DNA from: Nocardiopsis sp. FR4
Lineage (GTDB): Bacteria; Actinomycetota; Actinomycetes; Streptosporangiales; Streptosporangiaceae
Direction of reading: 5' to 3'
Length of the DNA: 64,000 bases
NCBI RefSeq assembly: GCF_009830945.1
Contig: NZ_VWVV01000008.1
Location: 62,001 to 126,000 of the forward strand
Part shown: positions 1 through 8,660 of the stretch, piece after piece
Position numbering within the stretch: position 1 is the first letter of the stretch
How the letters are laid out: the number at the start of each line of letters is the position of its first letter
Program-made: the position numbers and the translations under genes
The notes under the pieces: model-generated
What the model was told of the DNA's origin: nothing
The model's input: the letters and a program-made list of their open reading frames with translations, nothing else
The model's database searches: none

Positions 1-645
1 AACGGCTCCCGCCGGGGTGCGCACCGCAGCGAGCCGGAGAACGCGGGCGCGCTGCGGCGGCTCGGCGGTTTCATCGAGAGCACCGTTCCCAAGCGCGTCG
101 AACCACCGCGCCTGCTCAACGTGCTCGTCGTCTCCGGCGTCATCCTGGGCCTGCTGCTGTTCGGCTACAGCACCACGCAGATCTACCTGCAGTTCGGCGG
201 CACCCCGGGTGCGACCGAGACCCCCGGCACCCAGAACGGCGCCGAGCCCACACAGGACGCCTCCCCGGGAGCGGAGGGCAGCGAGTCGGCCGCCGGAGGG
301 GACGGAACGCAGGGACCGCAGACCCAGGCGGGTTCGGAGCCCACCACGGTCGTCTACCGGGTCCTGGAGTCCGCCCCGACCGCGTTCACCGGCCACGTCA
401 CCATCACCAACACCTCCCGGTCCCGGCTGGACGCCTGGGAGTTGGCCCTGGCCTTCGACTCCGCACAGGTCACGAGCGTCAACGGCGCCGACTGGGAGGA
501 GATCCGGGGCGGCATCCTGGCCCGCCAGCCCGACGGGCGCGACGGCCTGGAACCCGGGGAGTCGGTGGCGCTCACCTTCGAGGCCGAGGGCGTCGCGCAG
601 AGCCCGATCCGCTGCTCCCTCAACGGCCACGTCTGCGAACTCTGA
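1..645 (+). CDS. Membrane-anchored protein with C-terminal CBM2-like domain (5' partial)
   Basis: The frame is open from the first base, so the N-terminus lies outside the window; 214 residues are visible. An Arg/Glu-rich stretch is followed by one hydrophobic segment (visible residues about 40-58), a Gly/Thr/Pro/Gln-rich linker (about 62-115) and a compact C-terminal domain. That domain starts with FTGHVTITNT and a conserved Trp and ends with CSLNGHVCEL, the layout of a family 2 carbohydrate-binding module. The inferred topology is cytoplasmic N-terminus, one membrane pass and an exported binding domain. What lies upstream is unknown, so no catalytic role can be assigned. A hairpin at 681-713 probably ends the transcript. 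The CBM2 assignment rests on motif resemblance only. Confidence 0.7.
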   Translation, partial: NGSRRGAHRSEPENAGALRRLGGFIESTVPKRVEPPRLLNVLVVSGVILGLLLFGYSTTQIYLQFGGTPGATETPGTQNGAEPTQDASPGAEGSESAAGGDGTQGPQTQAGSEPTTVVYRVLESAPTAFTGHVTITNTSRSRLDAWELALAFDSAQVTSVNGADWEEIRGGILARQPDGRDGLEPGESVALTFEAEGVAQSPIRCSLNGHVCEL

Positions 646-680
646 GCCGTCCCCTCCCGCCCCCGCCGCCCGGACACGGC

Positions 681-713
681 GAAGACCCCCGACCGCGGTG
701 GTCGGAGGCCTTC
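681..713. terminator. Bidirectional hairpin terminator between the CBM2-like gene and rpmB
   Basis: Arms GAAGACCCCCGACC and TGGTCGGAGGCCTTC pair around a short GCGG loop with a few mismatches. The hairpin lies between two convergent genes and can serve both. There is no clear T tract, which is usual in high-GC actinobacteria. Confidence 0.6.
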
Positions 714-739
714 GACGAAGATCCAGGAAAGCGGGAACC

Positions 740-925
740 CTAGCGGGTCACCTTGCCGGCCTTGATGCACGAGGTGCAGGCGTTCACGCGCTTGGGCGTG
801 CCGCCCACGCGGGTGCGGACGGTCTGGATGTTGGGGTTCCAGCGGCGGCGGGTGCGACGGTGCGAGTGGGAAACACTGTTACCGAACCCTGGTCCCTTGC
901 CGCAGACGTCGCAGACGGAAGCCAC
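740..925 (-). CDS. rpmB: 50S ribosomal protein L28
   Basis: The 61-residue product is a protein of the large ribosomal subunit. It carries two Cys pairs (CDVCG near the N-terminus and CTSC near the C-terminus), the zinc-binding form of L28, around the conserved SHSHRRT and RWNPNIQ segments. The GTG at 925 is chosen because GGAG sits five bases upstream and the length then matches actinobacterial L28; a GTG at 958 would add 11 atypical residues. It is transcribed away from recG. Confidence 0.95.
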   Translation of the reverse strand: MASVCDVCGKGPGFGNSVSHSHRRTRRRWNPNIQTVRTRVGGTPKRVNACTSCIKAGKVTR

Positions 926-1348
926 GGTAACTCCATTCAAGCGCTCGGGATCGCGCACGTCGCCGCACGCGAAGGTTCATCCGACCGGGAGAGGTCGGGC
1001 GGACTGGCTGGCGAGAACGCCAACCGTGGAAGAGTACACGAGGGACACGGACGAACGCGGCAATGCAGACCGCCGACCGGTGTCCGTACGCGCAACGGCG
1101 GGCCGCGGCGCGCAGCCGCCGACCACCGGAGCATCGAATCCGCCACGCGGGCATGGCGAAAAGGCGATGAACTCCCCCGAGTATACCCCGGTTGGGAGGG
1201 CCGGGCGCCGCGGCCGCCGACGGGACCCGGACCGCGGCCGCCGCCGGTCCGCCCCGGACCGCGCGCACCGGGCCCCGGGAAGGCGCGCGAGCGTCGCACC
1301 GGCGCACTACCGTGTCGGTGACCGGCGATCCGAGACGGGGAAGCACAC
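926..1348. other. Non-coding gap between divergent rpmB and recG
   Basis: About 420 bases without a convincing gene. Open frames here lack ribosome binding sites and protein-like composition. It should hold the promoters of both flanking genes. On the minus strand TACTCT (1031-1036) resembles a -10 element for rpmB, but no matching -35 was found. In Streptomyces a DAK-domain gene is commonly found between rpmB and recG; it is absent here. Confidence 0.5.
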
Positions 1349-3553
1349 GTGAGTACCTGGGACGAACCGCTGAGCAGGGGACCGCTGCGGGGGAAGACGG
1401 CGAAGGCCCTCGCCGAGAAGCTGGACCTGCACACCCTCGGCGACCTGCTGCGCTACTACCCGCGCCGCTACGACCGGCGCGGCGACCTGACCGACCTCGC
1501 CGAACTCCGCGAGGGCGAGGAGGTCACCGTGCAGGCACGCGTCCTGGACGCCAAGCGCCGCACCGTGCCCGCCCGCCAGGGCCGCCGCCGCATGGACATG
1601 ATGGAGGCCACGGTCACCGACGGCACCGGCCGCCTGCACCTGACCTTCTTCAACCGCGGTTCCTACCACCAGGGCGCGCTCGTCCCCGGGCGGCTGGCCA
1701 TGTTCTCCGGACGCGTCTCCACCTTCAAGGGCCGCCGCCAGCTCGACCACCCCCAGTACGAACTCCTCGACGAGGACGGCCGCGAGGGCGAGCGCGCCCG
1801 GGCCTACGCCGAGGAGCTCATCCCCGTCTACCCCGCGGTCAAGGGCCTGGACTCCGCGACCATCGCCCGCACCCTGGACATCGTCCTGGCCGACGTCGAC
1901 AGCCTGCCCGACCCGCTGCCGCCCGCCCTGCGGCAGGCCCACGGGCTCCTGGACATCGCCGACGCCCTGCGCCGGATCCACCGGCCCGCCGAGTGGTCCG
2001 ACGTCGGCGCCGCCCGCAGGCGCCTGAAGTGGGACGAGGCCTTCGTCCTGCAGCTCGCCCTCGCCCTGCGGCGGCACCGGGCCGGGGAGTTGCCCGCCAA
2101 GCCTCGCCCCGGGGCGGCGGGCGGGATCCTCGACGCCTTCGACGCCCGGCTGCCGTTCACCCTCACCGAGGGCCAGACCGAGGTGGGCGAGCGCATCGCC
2201 GAACGGCTCGACGCCGCGCACCCCATGCACTGCCTGCTCCAGGGCGACGTCGGCGCGGGCAAGACCCTGGTGGCGCTGCGCGCGATGCTCCGGGTGGTCG
2301 ACTCCGGCGGCCAGGCCGTCCTGCTCGCCCCCACCGAGGTGCTCGCCCAGCAGCACCACCGCTCCATCAGCGCCATGCTCGGCCCCCTGGGCCGCGCTGG
2401 ACAGATCGACGGAGCCGAGCACGCCACCCGGGTGGCGCTGCTCACCGGTTCCATGAACACCGCCGCGCGCCGGGAGGCCCTGCTGGACGCGGCCTCCGGC
2501 GCGGCGGGCATCGTGGTGGGCACCCACGCCCTCCTCCAGGAGCACGTGACCTTCGCCGACCTGGGCCTGGTGGTGGTCGACGAACAGCACCGCTTCGGCG
2601 TGGAGCAGCGCGACGCCCTGCGCGAGAAGGCCGCGGACGGGCGCCCGCACGTGCTGGTGATGACCGCCACCCCCATCCCGCGCACCGTCGCGATGACCGT
2701 CTACGGAGACCTCGACGTGGTCGCCCTCACGCAGCTGCCCACCGGCCGGGCCCCGGTGTCCACGCACGTGGTGCCCGCGGCGGAGAAACCGCACTTCCTG
2801 GCCCGCGCCTGGGAGCGCATCCGGGAGGAGGCCGGGGCGGGGCACCAGGCATTCGTGGTCTGCCCGCGGATCGGTGACGACGCCAGGGGCGGGGCCGAGG
2901 AGGAGGTCGACGCGCCCCCCGGGGAGCAGGAGGGGGCCCGCCCGCCGCTGGCGGTGCTGGAGGTGGCCGCGAAGCTGTCGGAGGGGCCGCTGCGCGACCT
3001 GCGGGTGGAGGTGCTGCACGGCCGGATGGCCCCCGACGACAAGGACGCGGTGATGCGCCGATTCTCGTCCGGGGAGACCGACGCCGTGGTCTCCACCACC
3101 GTCATCGAGGTGGGCGTGGACGTGCCCAACGCCACGGTGATGGTCATCATGGACGCCGACCGCTTCGGCGTCTCCCAGCTGCACCAGCTGCGCGGCCGTG
3201 TGGGCCGCGGCCAGCTGCCCGGTCTGTGCCTGCTGGTCACCGACGCCGAGGAGGGCTCTCCGGCCCGCGAGCGGCTGGCCGCCGTGGCGGCGACCACCGA
3301 CGGGTTCGAGCTCTCGCGGGTGGACCTGGAGATGCGCCGCGAGGGCGACGTGCTCGGCGACGCCCAGTCGGGCGCCCGTTCCAGTCTGCGGATGCTCACC
3401 CTGCTCAAGGACGAGGAGCTCATCGGCGAGGCCCGCGAGGAGGCCACGGTCTACGCGGCGGCGGACCCGGAGCTGACGGGGTACCCGCCGCTGGCCGAGG
3501 CGCTGCGCACGCTTCTGCCAGAGGAGCGCGCCGAGTACCTGGACAAGGCCTGA
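1349..3553 (+). CDS. recG: ATP-dependent DNA helicase RecG
   Basis: A 734-residue superfamily 2 helicase that remodels stalled replication forks and Holliday junctions. The N-terminal wedge/OB region includes the DLLRYYPRRY segment (about residues 33-42). The helicase core shows Walker A GDVGAGKT (about 299-306), a DEQH box within VVVDEQHRFG (about 408-417), motif III-like MTATPIPRT, and the C-terminal QLRGRVGRG motif. Length is normal for RecG. GTG at 1349 fits the usual N-terminus, although the upstream Shine-Dalgarno is weak (GGGGAAG). rsmD begins 34 bases after the stop, so the two may be cotranscribed. Confidence 0.97.
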   Translation: MSTWDEPLSRGPLRGKTAKALAEKLDLHTLGDLLRYYPRRYDRRGDLTDLAELREGEEVTVQARVLDAKRRTVPARQGRRRMDMMEATVTDGTGRLHLTFFNRGSYHQGALVPGRLAMFSGRVSTFKGRRQLDHPQYELLDEDGREGERARAYAEELIPVYPAVKGLDSATIARTLDIVLADVDSLPDPLPPALRQAHGLLDIADALRRIHRPAEWSDVGAARRRLKWDEAFVLQLALALRRHRAGELPAKPRPGAAGGILDAFDARLPFTLTEGQTEVGERIAERLDAAHPMHCLLQGDVGAGKTLVALRAMLRVVDSGGQAVLLAPTEVLAQQHHRSISAMLGPLGRAGQIDGAEHATRVALLTGSMNTAARREALLDAASGAAGIVVGTHALLQEHVTFADLGLVVVDEQHRFGVEQRDALREKAADGRPHVLVMTATPIPRTVAMTVYGDLDVVALTQLPTGRAPVSTHVVPAAEKPHFLARAWERIREEAGAGHQAFVVCPRIGDDARGGAEEEVDAPPGEQEGARPPLAVLEVAAKLSEGPLRDLRVEVLHGRMAPDDKDAVMRRFSSGETDAVVSTTVIEVGVDVPNATVMVIMDADRFGVSQLHQLRGRVGRGQLPGLCLLVTDAEEGSPARERLAAVAATTDGFELSRVDLEMRREGDVLGDAQSGARSSLRMLTLLKDEELIGEAREEATVYAAADPELTGYPPLAEALRTLLPEERAEYLDKA

Positions 3554-3587
3554 TCGCCGGCGCCGCGTCCTTGGCTACGGTGGGGCC

Positions 3588-4178
3588 ATGACCCGCATCA
3601 TCGCCGGTACGGCCAAGGGGAGGCGCATCTCCGCCCCCGACGGCCGCACCACCCGGCCCACCAGCGACCGCGCCCGCGAGGGGCTGTTCTCCTCCGCCCT
3701 GTCCGACCTCGGCTCCCTCGGCGGGATCCGGGTGATGGACCTGTACGCGGGCTCGGGGGCGATCGGCCTGGAGGCCCTGTCCCGGGGCGCCGCGCACGCG
3801 CTGCTGGTGGAGTCCGACCGCAGGGCGGCCCAGGTGGTCCGGGACAACATCGCCGCGCTGCGCCTGCCGGGCGCCCGCCTGGTGGCCGACCGGGTGGAGC
3901 GGGTGGTCGGCCAGGACAACCCCGGCGCCCCCTACGACCTCGTGGTCGCCGATCCGCCCTACGCCGTCTCCGACGCCGAGGTCGCCGGCGTGCTGGGTGC
4001 CCTGGTCGACCGAGGCTGGCTGGCCGAGGACGCCGTGGTCGTCGTCGAGCGCTCCAAGCGCGGCGCCGAGCCCGCCTGGCCCGAGGGGCTGGAGCGCGAC
4101 CGCAGCCGGGGCTACGGGGAGGCGGTCCTCTGGTACGCCCGCCCCACTCCCGCCGGCGCACAGGTGGAAACGCCCTAA
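3588..4178 (+). CDS. rsmD: 16S rRNA (guanine(966)-N(2))-methyltransferase RsmD
   Basis: A 196-residue SAM-dependent N2-guanine methyltransferase acting on 16S rRNA during 30S assembly. The start MTRIIAGTAKGRRI is typical of the family. Motif I (DLYAGSGAIGLEAL, about residues 48-61) binds SAM, and DPPY (about 124-127) is the N-methyltransferase catalytic motif. It sits between recG and coaD, the usual actinobacterial order. Confidence 0.95.
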   Translation: MTRIIAGTAKGRRISAPDGRTTRPTSDRAREGLFSSALSDLGSLGGIRVMDLYAGSGAIGLEALSRGAAHALLVESDRRAAQVVRDNIAALRLPGARLVADRVERVVGQDNPGAPYDLVVADPPYAVSDAEVAGVLGALVDRGWLAEDAVVVVERSKRGAEPAWPEGLERDRSRGYGEAVLWYARPTPAGAQVETP

Positions 4179-4260
4179 GCGGGTGGTGCCGGTATCGGCG
4201 GGGCGGTCAACCCCTACGATCGCGGTACCCGAACGTAGCTTCCGAAAGGGGCGATCCACC

Positions 4261-4755
4261 GTGCGCCGAGTCGTCTGTCCGGGCTCCTTCGACCCGGTGA
4301 CCCACGGCCATATCGACATCATCGGCCGGGCCGCCAAGCAGTATGACGAGGTCGTCGCCGCCGTGCTCAACAACGTCAACAAACGCGGCCTGTTCACCGT
4401 CCCCGAGAAGCTGGACATGCTCCGGGAGGGCACCGCCGAGTTCGACAACGTGCGGGTCAGCGAGTTCGACGGGCTCCTCGTCGACTTCTGCCGGGAAAAC
4501 GGCATCGAGACCATCGTCCGCAGCCTGCGCTCGGTCAGCGACTTCGACTACGAACTCCAGATCGCGCAGATGAACTACCAGCTCTCCGGGGTGGAGACGG
4601 TCTTCATGACGGCCAACCCGCAGTACTCCTTCCTGTCCTCCAGCCTGGTCCGGGAGATCGCCCAGCACCGGGGCGACGTCTCCAGCCTGGTCACGCCCTA
4701 CGTGCAGGAGCGCCTGCGGGAGAAGTACGCCGAGCGCGCCGCCGGGGGCCGCTGA
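4261..4755 (+). CDS. coaD: Phosphopantetheine adenylyltransferase
   Basis: A 164-residue enzyme of the nucleotidyltransferase superfamily that transfers AMP from ATP to 4'-phosphopantetheine, the penultimate step of coenzyme A synthesis. The sequence shows PGSFDPVTHGHIDII with the (T/H)xGH nucleotide-binding motif near residue 17 and the C-terminal SSSLVREIA motif. Start GTG 4261 is preceded by AAAGGGG at a suitable distance; earlier in-frame starts would run back into rsmD in another frame. The usual length is about 160 residues. Confidence 0.97.
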   Translation: MRRVVCPGSFDPVTHGHIDIIGRAAKQYDEVVAAVLNNVNKRGLFTVPEKLDMLREGTAEFDNVRVSEFDGLLVDFCRENGIETIVRSLRSVSDFDYELQIAQMNYQLSGVETVFMTANPQYSFLSSSLVREIAQHRGDVSSLVTPYVQERLREKYAERAAGGR

Positions 4756-4776
4756 CCGGTGCCGCGTCCGGCTGAT

Positions 4777-4806
4777 TTGGGTGGTCGCGCGCATGATAGG
4801 TACAAT
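4777..4806 (+). promoter_or_regulatory. Sigma-70-type promoter for the DUF177-rpmF-rnc cluster
   Basis: TTGGGT (4777-4782), an 18-base spacer and TACAAT (4801-4806) give a strong housekeeping-sigma match, placing the start of transcription near 4813, about 90 bases ahead of the DUF177 start codon. No mapped start is known; this is inferred from sequence. Confidence 0.6.
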
Positions 4807-4904
4807 CTTGGTTTGACCATGGGTGTCGCCGGTGCTCGGCGCGCGCTCACGCCGGTGGCGCGGTCTTCGCCGCGCACCCGGCACCAACTCCTCGTGAAAG
4901 CCCG

Positions 4905-5486
4905 ATGACCCTGTCTCGCCTAGATCCCCGTGACCCGTTCGTGGTCGACACCCGCCAGCTGGGCCGCCAGCCGGGGTCGATGCGTACGGTCAACCGCATC
5001 GTGACCCTTCCCGAGGGGTTCTCCGTGGCGATGGCGGCCGTGCCCGAGGGCAGCGAGGTCGAGCTCGACCTGCGGCTGGAGGCGGTGATGGAGGGCGTCC
5101 TCGTCACCGGCACCGTCAGCGGCCAGCTCAGCGCCGAGTGCTCGCGCTGCCTGGACCCGCTCTCGGACGAGATCGAGGCCTCCTTCCAGGAGCTGTACCG
5201 GTACCCCTCCGACGAGGACGGGGCCGCCGGAGCGGGCGAGGACGCGGAGGACGAGGATGAGGACTACTATCTAGAGGGCGAGCTGCTCGACCTCACGCCC
5301 GTGGTCCGAGACGCCATCGTGCTCGCGATCCCGCTCACGCCGTTGTGCGGCCCCGACTGCCCCGGCCTGTGCTCCGAGTGCGGTGCCAAGCTCGCCGAGG
5401 CCGGTCCCGACCACGGCCACGGCGACAACGTCGACCCGCGCTGGGAGGCGCTCCGCGCAATCGCGGAGGACCCCGGCGAACGGTGA
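4905..5486 (+). CDS. DUF177 (YceD) family protein
   Basis: A 193-residue member of DUF177, the family commonly encoded directly before rpmF and linked in other bacteria to large-subunit rRNA metabolism. Visible are the N-terminal DPFVVDTRQLGRQPG segment, a central CSRCL motif (about residues 83-87), an acidic Asp/Glu tract (about 105-123) and a C-terminal Cys cluster CGPDCPGLCSECG that looks metal-binding. ATG 4905 is chosen. The molecular function is not established from this sequence; position next to rpmF supports a ribosome-related role. Confidence 0.88.
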   Translation: MTLSRLDPRDPFVVDTRQLGRQPGSMRTVNRIVTLPEGFSVAMAAVPEGSEVELDLRLEAVMEGVLVTGTVSGQLSAECSRCLDPLSDEIEASFQELYRYPSDEDGAAGAGEDAEDEDEDYYLEGELLDLTPVVRDAIVLAIPLTPLCGPDCPGLCSECGAKLAEAGPDHGHGDNVDPRWEALRAIAEDPGER

Positions 5487-5613
5487 GTCCGTGAACCGGT
5501 CACGGAGGCCGCCCGTGCGGCCCCCGACCGGAGCACACCCTCCCCGCCACAGCGCGCGGGGTGACCAGATAAGCGACCTCCCGCGACCGCGGGGGTGACC
5601 CAGGAGGATTGAA

Positions 5614-5790
5614 GTGGCCGTCCCGAAGCGGAAGATGTCGCGGAGCAACACCCGGACCCGCCGTTCCCAGTGGAAGGCGTCGCGCCCGGTGCTGGTCAAC
5701 TGCCCGCGTTGCCGCGACCCCAAGCAGCCCCACATCGCGTGCCCGACCTGCGGCACCTACAACAACCGCCAGGTCACCAACCCGGCGTAA
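5614..5790 (+). CDS. rpmF: 50S ribosomal protein L32
   Basis: A 58-residue protein of the large ribosomal subunit starting [20 protein letters not shown]. Two Cys pairs (CPRC and CPTC) form the zinc ribbon of the Cys-containing L32 type. GTG 5614 has AGGAGG-like CAGGAGGATTGAA just upstream. It follows DUF177 by 127 bases, as in most bacteria, and ends before a strong hairpin at 5835-5866. Confidence 0.97.
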   Translation: MAVPKRKMSRSNTRTRRSQWKASRPVLVNCPRCRDPKQPHIACPTCGTYNNRQVTNPA

Positions 5791-6133
5791 CGCGTGCTGG
5801 GTCTCGGGACCTCGCGCCCGAATCCCGAACCGCCTCGGGGCGGATCCGTCCACGGGTCCGCCCCGAAGTGCTGTCCGCGCCCTGGTCTCCGTACTCCCCG
5901 AGCGCCGACGTGCCGGGCTTTGTAGAGTGACCTGAGGAACAGCACACGGCTCGTACGAGCACCAGTGGCACCAGGCACCGCGCCGGGCACCGGGTTCCCG
6001 AGTTCGTGGTGGCTGCCGGGGGAGCGCGTCTCCCGCGACGGTCACCTCGTTTTCGAGCATCCGGCCGGGCCGCGGCGTCCCTCCGATCCGCCCGCGCGCC
6101 CGCAGCGGCGCGCCCGAACCGGGAAGTGAACCA
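5791..6133. other. Gap between rpmF and rnc
   Basis: This 343-base gap holds the rpmF terminator (5835-5866), a weak -10-like TAGAGT (5923-5928) and a perfect 12-base palindrome GCTCGTACGAGC (5949-5960). No gene is supported. It presumably carries a separate rnc promoter and a leader of roughly 200 bases. Confidence 0.5.
5835..5866 (+). terminator. Terminator after rpmF
   Basis: TCGGGGCGGATCCG and CGGGTCCGCCCCGA form a 14-bp stem with one G-U pair around a TCCA loop. No T tract follows. Confidence 0.75.
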
Positions 6134-6895
6134 GTGGCCAGCCAACTCTCCGCCTCCGAGGCCAGGGCCTTCCACCAGGCCATCGGGGTCGAGGTCGACC
6201 CCAAGATCCTGCTCCGCGCCCTGACGCACCGCTCCTACGCCTACGAGAAGGGCGGTCTGCCCACCAACGAGCGCCTGGAGTTCCTCGGGGACTCCGTGCT
6301 CGGCCTGGTGGTCACCGACACCCTCTTCCGCAAGCACCCCGACCTGCCCGAGGGGCAGCTCGCCAAGCTGCGCGCCGCCGTGGTCAACATGCGCGCCCTG
6401 GCCGACGTCGCCCGGAGCCTGGGCGTGGGCGCCTACATCCGGCTCGGCCGCGGCGAGGAGGGCACCGGCGGGCGCGACAAGTCCTCGATCCTGGCCGACA
6501 CCCTGGAGGCGGTCATCGGCGCCGTCTACCTGGACCGCGGCCTGGACGTGGCCTCGGAGCTCGTGCACCGGCTCTTCGACCCGCTGATCGCCACCGCCTC
6601 CGGGCTGGGCGCGGGGCTGGACTGGAAGACCTCCCTGCAGGAGCTGACCGCCGCCCAGATGCTGGGTGTCCCCGAGTACCACGTGGACGAGAGCGGCCCC
6701 GACCACCAGAAGACCTTCCGCGCCACGGTGCGCGTGGCGGGGGAGAGCTACGGCCTGGGCGAGGGGCGCAGCAAGAAGGAGGCCGAGCAGCAGGCCGCGG
6801 AGTCGGCGTGGAAGGCGATCAAGGCCCGCTCCGAGGCGGCCGGGACCGCGGCCGAGGCCGCCGGGGGCAGTGTCTCCGGCAAGGGGCGGGGGTAG
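6134..6895 (+). CDS. rnc: Ribonuclease III
   Basis: A 253-residue double-strand-specific endoribonuclease that matures rRNA precursors and cleaves structured mRNAs. The catalytic signature [10 protein letters not shown] lies at about residues 45-54. The second acidic site is in [13 protein letters not shown] (about 120-132), and a C-terminal dsRNA-binding domain (about 160-232) ends in [18 protein letters not shown] sequence. The last 20 residues form a Gly/Ala-rich tail. GTG 6134 is chosen; upstream GGGAAG supports it. mutM follows after six bases, so the two genes are coupled. Confidence 0.97.
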   Translation: MASQLSASEARAFHQAIGVEVDPKILLRALTHRSYAYEKGGLPTNERLEFLGDSVLGLVVTDTLFRKHPDLPEGQLAKLRAAVVNMRALADVARSLGVGAYIRLGRGEEGTGGRDKSSILADTLEAVIGAVYLDRGLDVASELVHRLFDPLIATASGLGAGLDWKTSLQELTAAQMLGVPEYHVDESGPDHQKTFRATVRVAGESYGLGEGRSKKEAEQQAAESAWKAIKARSEAAGTAAEAAGGSVSGKGRG

Positions 6896-6901
6896 GCGGA
6901 C

Positions 6902-7756
6902 GTGCCCGAGCTCCCCGAGGTGGAGGTGGTCCGCCGCGGCCTGGCCGAACACGCCCTGGGCCGCACCGTCGGCGCGGTCGAGGTGCTGCACCCCAGGTCG
7001 GTGCGGCGGCACCTGCCCGGCGCCGCCGACTTCGCCGCGCGCCTGTCCGGCCGGGTGCCCACCGCGGCCCACCGGCGCGGCAAGTACCTGTGGCTCACCC
7101 TGGACAGCGGCGAGATGCTCCTCACCCACCTGGGCATGAGCGGGCAGATGCTGGTCCAGCCCGTCGGCAAGCCCGACGAGAGGCACCTGCGGGTGCGCCT
7201 GCCGCTGTCGGACGGCACCGAGCTGCGCTTCGTCGACCAGCGCACCTTCGGCCACCTGCTGGTGGACGGGCCGGGGACGCGCGAGGACGTGCCCGCCTCG
7301 GTGGACCACATCGCCCTGGACCCGCTGGACCCCGGCTTCGTGCCCGAGGTCTTCGTGCGGGCGCTGCGGGCCAGGCGGACCGAGGTCAAGCGCGCGCTGC
7401 TCGACCAGTCGCTGATCAGCGGGGTCGGCAACATCTACGCGGACGAGGCGCTGTGGCGCTCGCGGCTGCACTGGGCGCACTCCACGCGGGAGCTGTCCGA
7501 CGAGCAGGCCGCCGAGCTGCTGAGGCACGTGCGCGAGGTGATGACCGAGGCGCTGGAGGTGGGCGGCACCACCTTCGACGGCCTCTACGTCAACGTCAAC
7601 GGCCAGAGCGGGTACTTCGAGCGCGGGCTCAACGCCTACGGGCGCCGGGACCGCCCGTGCGGCCGGTGCGGTGCGCTGATCGTGCGCGAGGCGTTCATGA
7701 ACCGGTCCTCCTTCAGCTGTCCGAGCTGCCAGAGGGCGCCCCGGGCACGCGTCTGA
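6902..7756 (+). CDS. mutM: Formamidopyrimidine-DNA glycosylase (Fpg/MutM)
   Basis: A 284-residue base-excision repair enzyme that removes 8-oxoguanine and ring-opened purines and nicks the abasic site. The N-terminus PELPEVE supplies the catalytic Pro/Glu pair after Met removal. The helix-two-turn-helix segment includes [12 protein letters not shown] (about residues 175-186), and the C-terminal zinc finger has CGRC and CPSC pairs (about 256-277). Length is standard. It begins six bases after rnc with the TAGGCGGAC junction. Confidence 0.97.
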   Translation: MPELPEVEVVRRGLAEHALGRTVGAVEVLHPRSVRRHLPGAADFAARLSGRVPTAAHRRGKYLWLTLDSGEMLLTHLGMSGQMLVQPVGKPDERHLRVRLPLSDGTELRFVDQRTFGHLLVDGPGTREDVPASVDHIALDPLDPGFVPEVFVRALRARRTEVKRALLDQSLISGVGNIYADEALWRSRLHWAHSTRELSDEQAAELLRHVREVMTEALEVGGTTFDGLYVNVNGQSGYFERGLNAYGRRDRPCGRCGALIVREAFMNRSSFSCPSCQRAPRARV

Positions 7757-7816
7757 GGGCGTTCGTACACCTGTGGTGAGCAAAGTATGTCTGCCAGGTA
7801 AGTAAGGAGTCGGGTC

Positions 7817-8104
7817 GTGGGGGACGACGTCGAGACCGTCCGGCTGACCGCGTGGGTGCGCGGCCACGTCCAGGGAGTGGGTTTCCGCTGGTGGACGCGG
7901 TCCAAGGCCCTGGAACTCGGCCTGGCCGGCGCCGCGACCAACCTCGCCGACGGCCGGGTCGAGGTGGTCGCCGAGGGGCCCAGGAGCGCGTGCGAGGGGC
8001 TCCTTGGCCAACTCAGGGGCGGCGGAACACCTGGTCGTGTGGACTCCGTGGTCGAACGTTGGTCCTCTGCTGGGGGCGCGTTCAGCGGATTCGTCGAGCG
8101 GTGA
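7817..8104 (+). CDS. acyP: Acylphosphatase
   Basis: A 95-residue enzyme hydrolysing acyl phosphates. The loop [15 protein letters not shown] contains the phosphate-binding Arg of the GVGFR motif (about residue 24), and [13 protein letters not shown] contains the catalytic Asn (about residue 42). GTG 7817 is preceded by AAGGAG at a good distance. The gene sits between mutM and smc as in other actinomycetes. Confidence 0.94.
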   Translation: MGDDVETVRLTAWVRGHVQGVGFRWWTRSKALELGLAGAATNLADGRVEVVAEGPRSACEGLLGQLRGGGTPGRVDSVVERWSSAGGAFSGFVER

Positions 8105-8121
8105 GTATGCTGGTGGGGTAA

Positions 8122-8260
8122 CGCGATTCGAGCACATCGCGTGACCACGGCGGCCGGGAGGGTTCGTGCGGGGGTCTCGCGGAGTGAGAACTCGCGCGAT
8201 GCGGTCTTCGCGTCGCCCGCACACGCCGGTGCAGCACGGGGTGGATGTGCTCGAATCGTG
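8122..8260 (+). ncRNA. Candidate structured RNA closed by a 15-bp terminal stem
   Basis: CGATTCGAGCACATC (8124-8138) and GATGTGCTCGAATCG (8244-8258) are perfect reverse complements 105 bases apart, extendable outward by a G-U and a C-G pair. Nested inside are GTGCGGG (8166-8172) with CCCGCAC (8216-8222), CGGCG (8148-8152) with CGCCG (8224-8228), and small hairpins at 8175-8189 and 8195-8212. A -10-like TATGCT (8106-8111) lies where transcription would begin near the first base of the outer stem. It matches no RNA family I can name. It could also be an operator pair or a relic of an insertion; no target-site duplication is visible. Confidence 0.4.
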
Positions 8261-8325
8261 CGCTGCCACCTGCCCGACACATGCCTGTTCGGGTTGTGGC
8301 CGTTACGGACTGTTGTAATCCAATC

Positions 8326-8354
8326 TTGACCAGTGGCGCGCGCAGTGAGACTCT
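8326..8354 (+). promoter_or_regulatory. Possible promoter for the small coiled-coil gene
   Basis: TTGACC (8326-8331), a 17-base spacer and GACTCT (8349-8354). The -35 is good and the -10 poor. It would give a leader of about 110 bases ahead of the ATG at 8469. Confidence 0.35.
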
Positions 8355-8468
8355 GGAAGACACATCGCGCAAACAATTCCGCCCCCGTGGAGCGGCGCCG
8401 GACGGCGTGGCCGCGGGACATCACGCGCGCGGATCATCACCGGTCACTCAGTGTGGAGGACCCACATC

Positions 8469-8660
8469 ATGGCGAAGGCTCTGTTTGGCCACGTCGGCGG
8501 CTCCGACCCGAGGATGGTCTCGGAGGTGCGTCGGCTTCAGAAGCGGGTACGCGACCTTGAGGACGAGATCAGCCGTCTTCAGGCAAGGAACGACCAGCTC
8601 ACCATGGCTGTCACCGATGCCGCCTCCAGTGCGGCCGACCGCGAGCCCGCGCTCGCCTGA
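8469..8660 (+). CDS. Small conserved actinobacterial coiled-coil protein
   Basis: A 63-residue protein beginning MAKALFGHVGG. After a short Gly-containing head comes a charged amphipathic helix (about residues 19-50, with MVSEVRRLQKRVRDLEDEI and a following leucine heptad) predicted to form a coiled coil. ATG 8469 is preceded by GTGGAGGA eight bases upstream, which selects it over a GTG at 8451. From memory, short proteins with this N-terminus occur in other actinomycetes near smc, but I cannot confirm that here. Function is unknown. It is most likely cytoplasmic, since no signal peptide or membrane segment is present. Confidence 0.8.
   Translation: MAKALFGHVGGSDPRMVSEVRRLQKRVRDLEDEISRLQARNDQLTMAVTDAASSAADREPALA

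Noticed and set aside
753-1352. Plus-strand open frame opposite and beyond rpmB
   Set aside because: It overlaps rpmB in antisense, has an Arg/Pro-rich product and no ribosome binding site.
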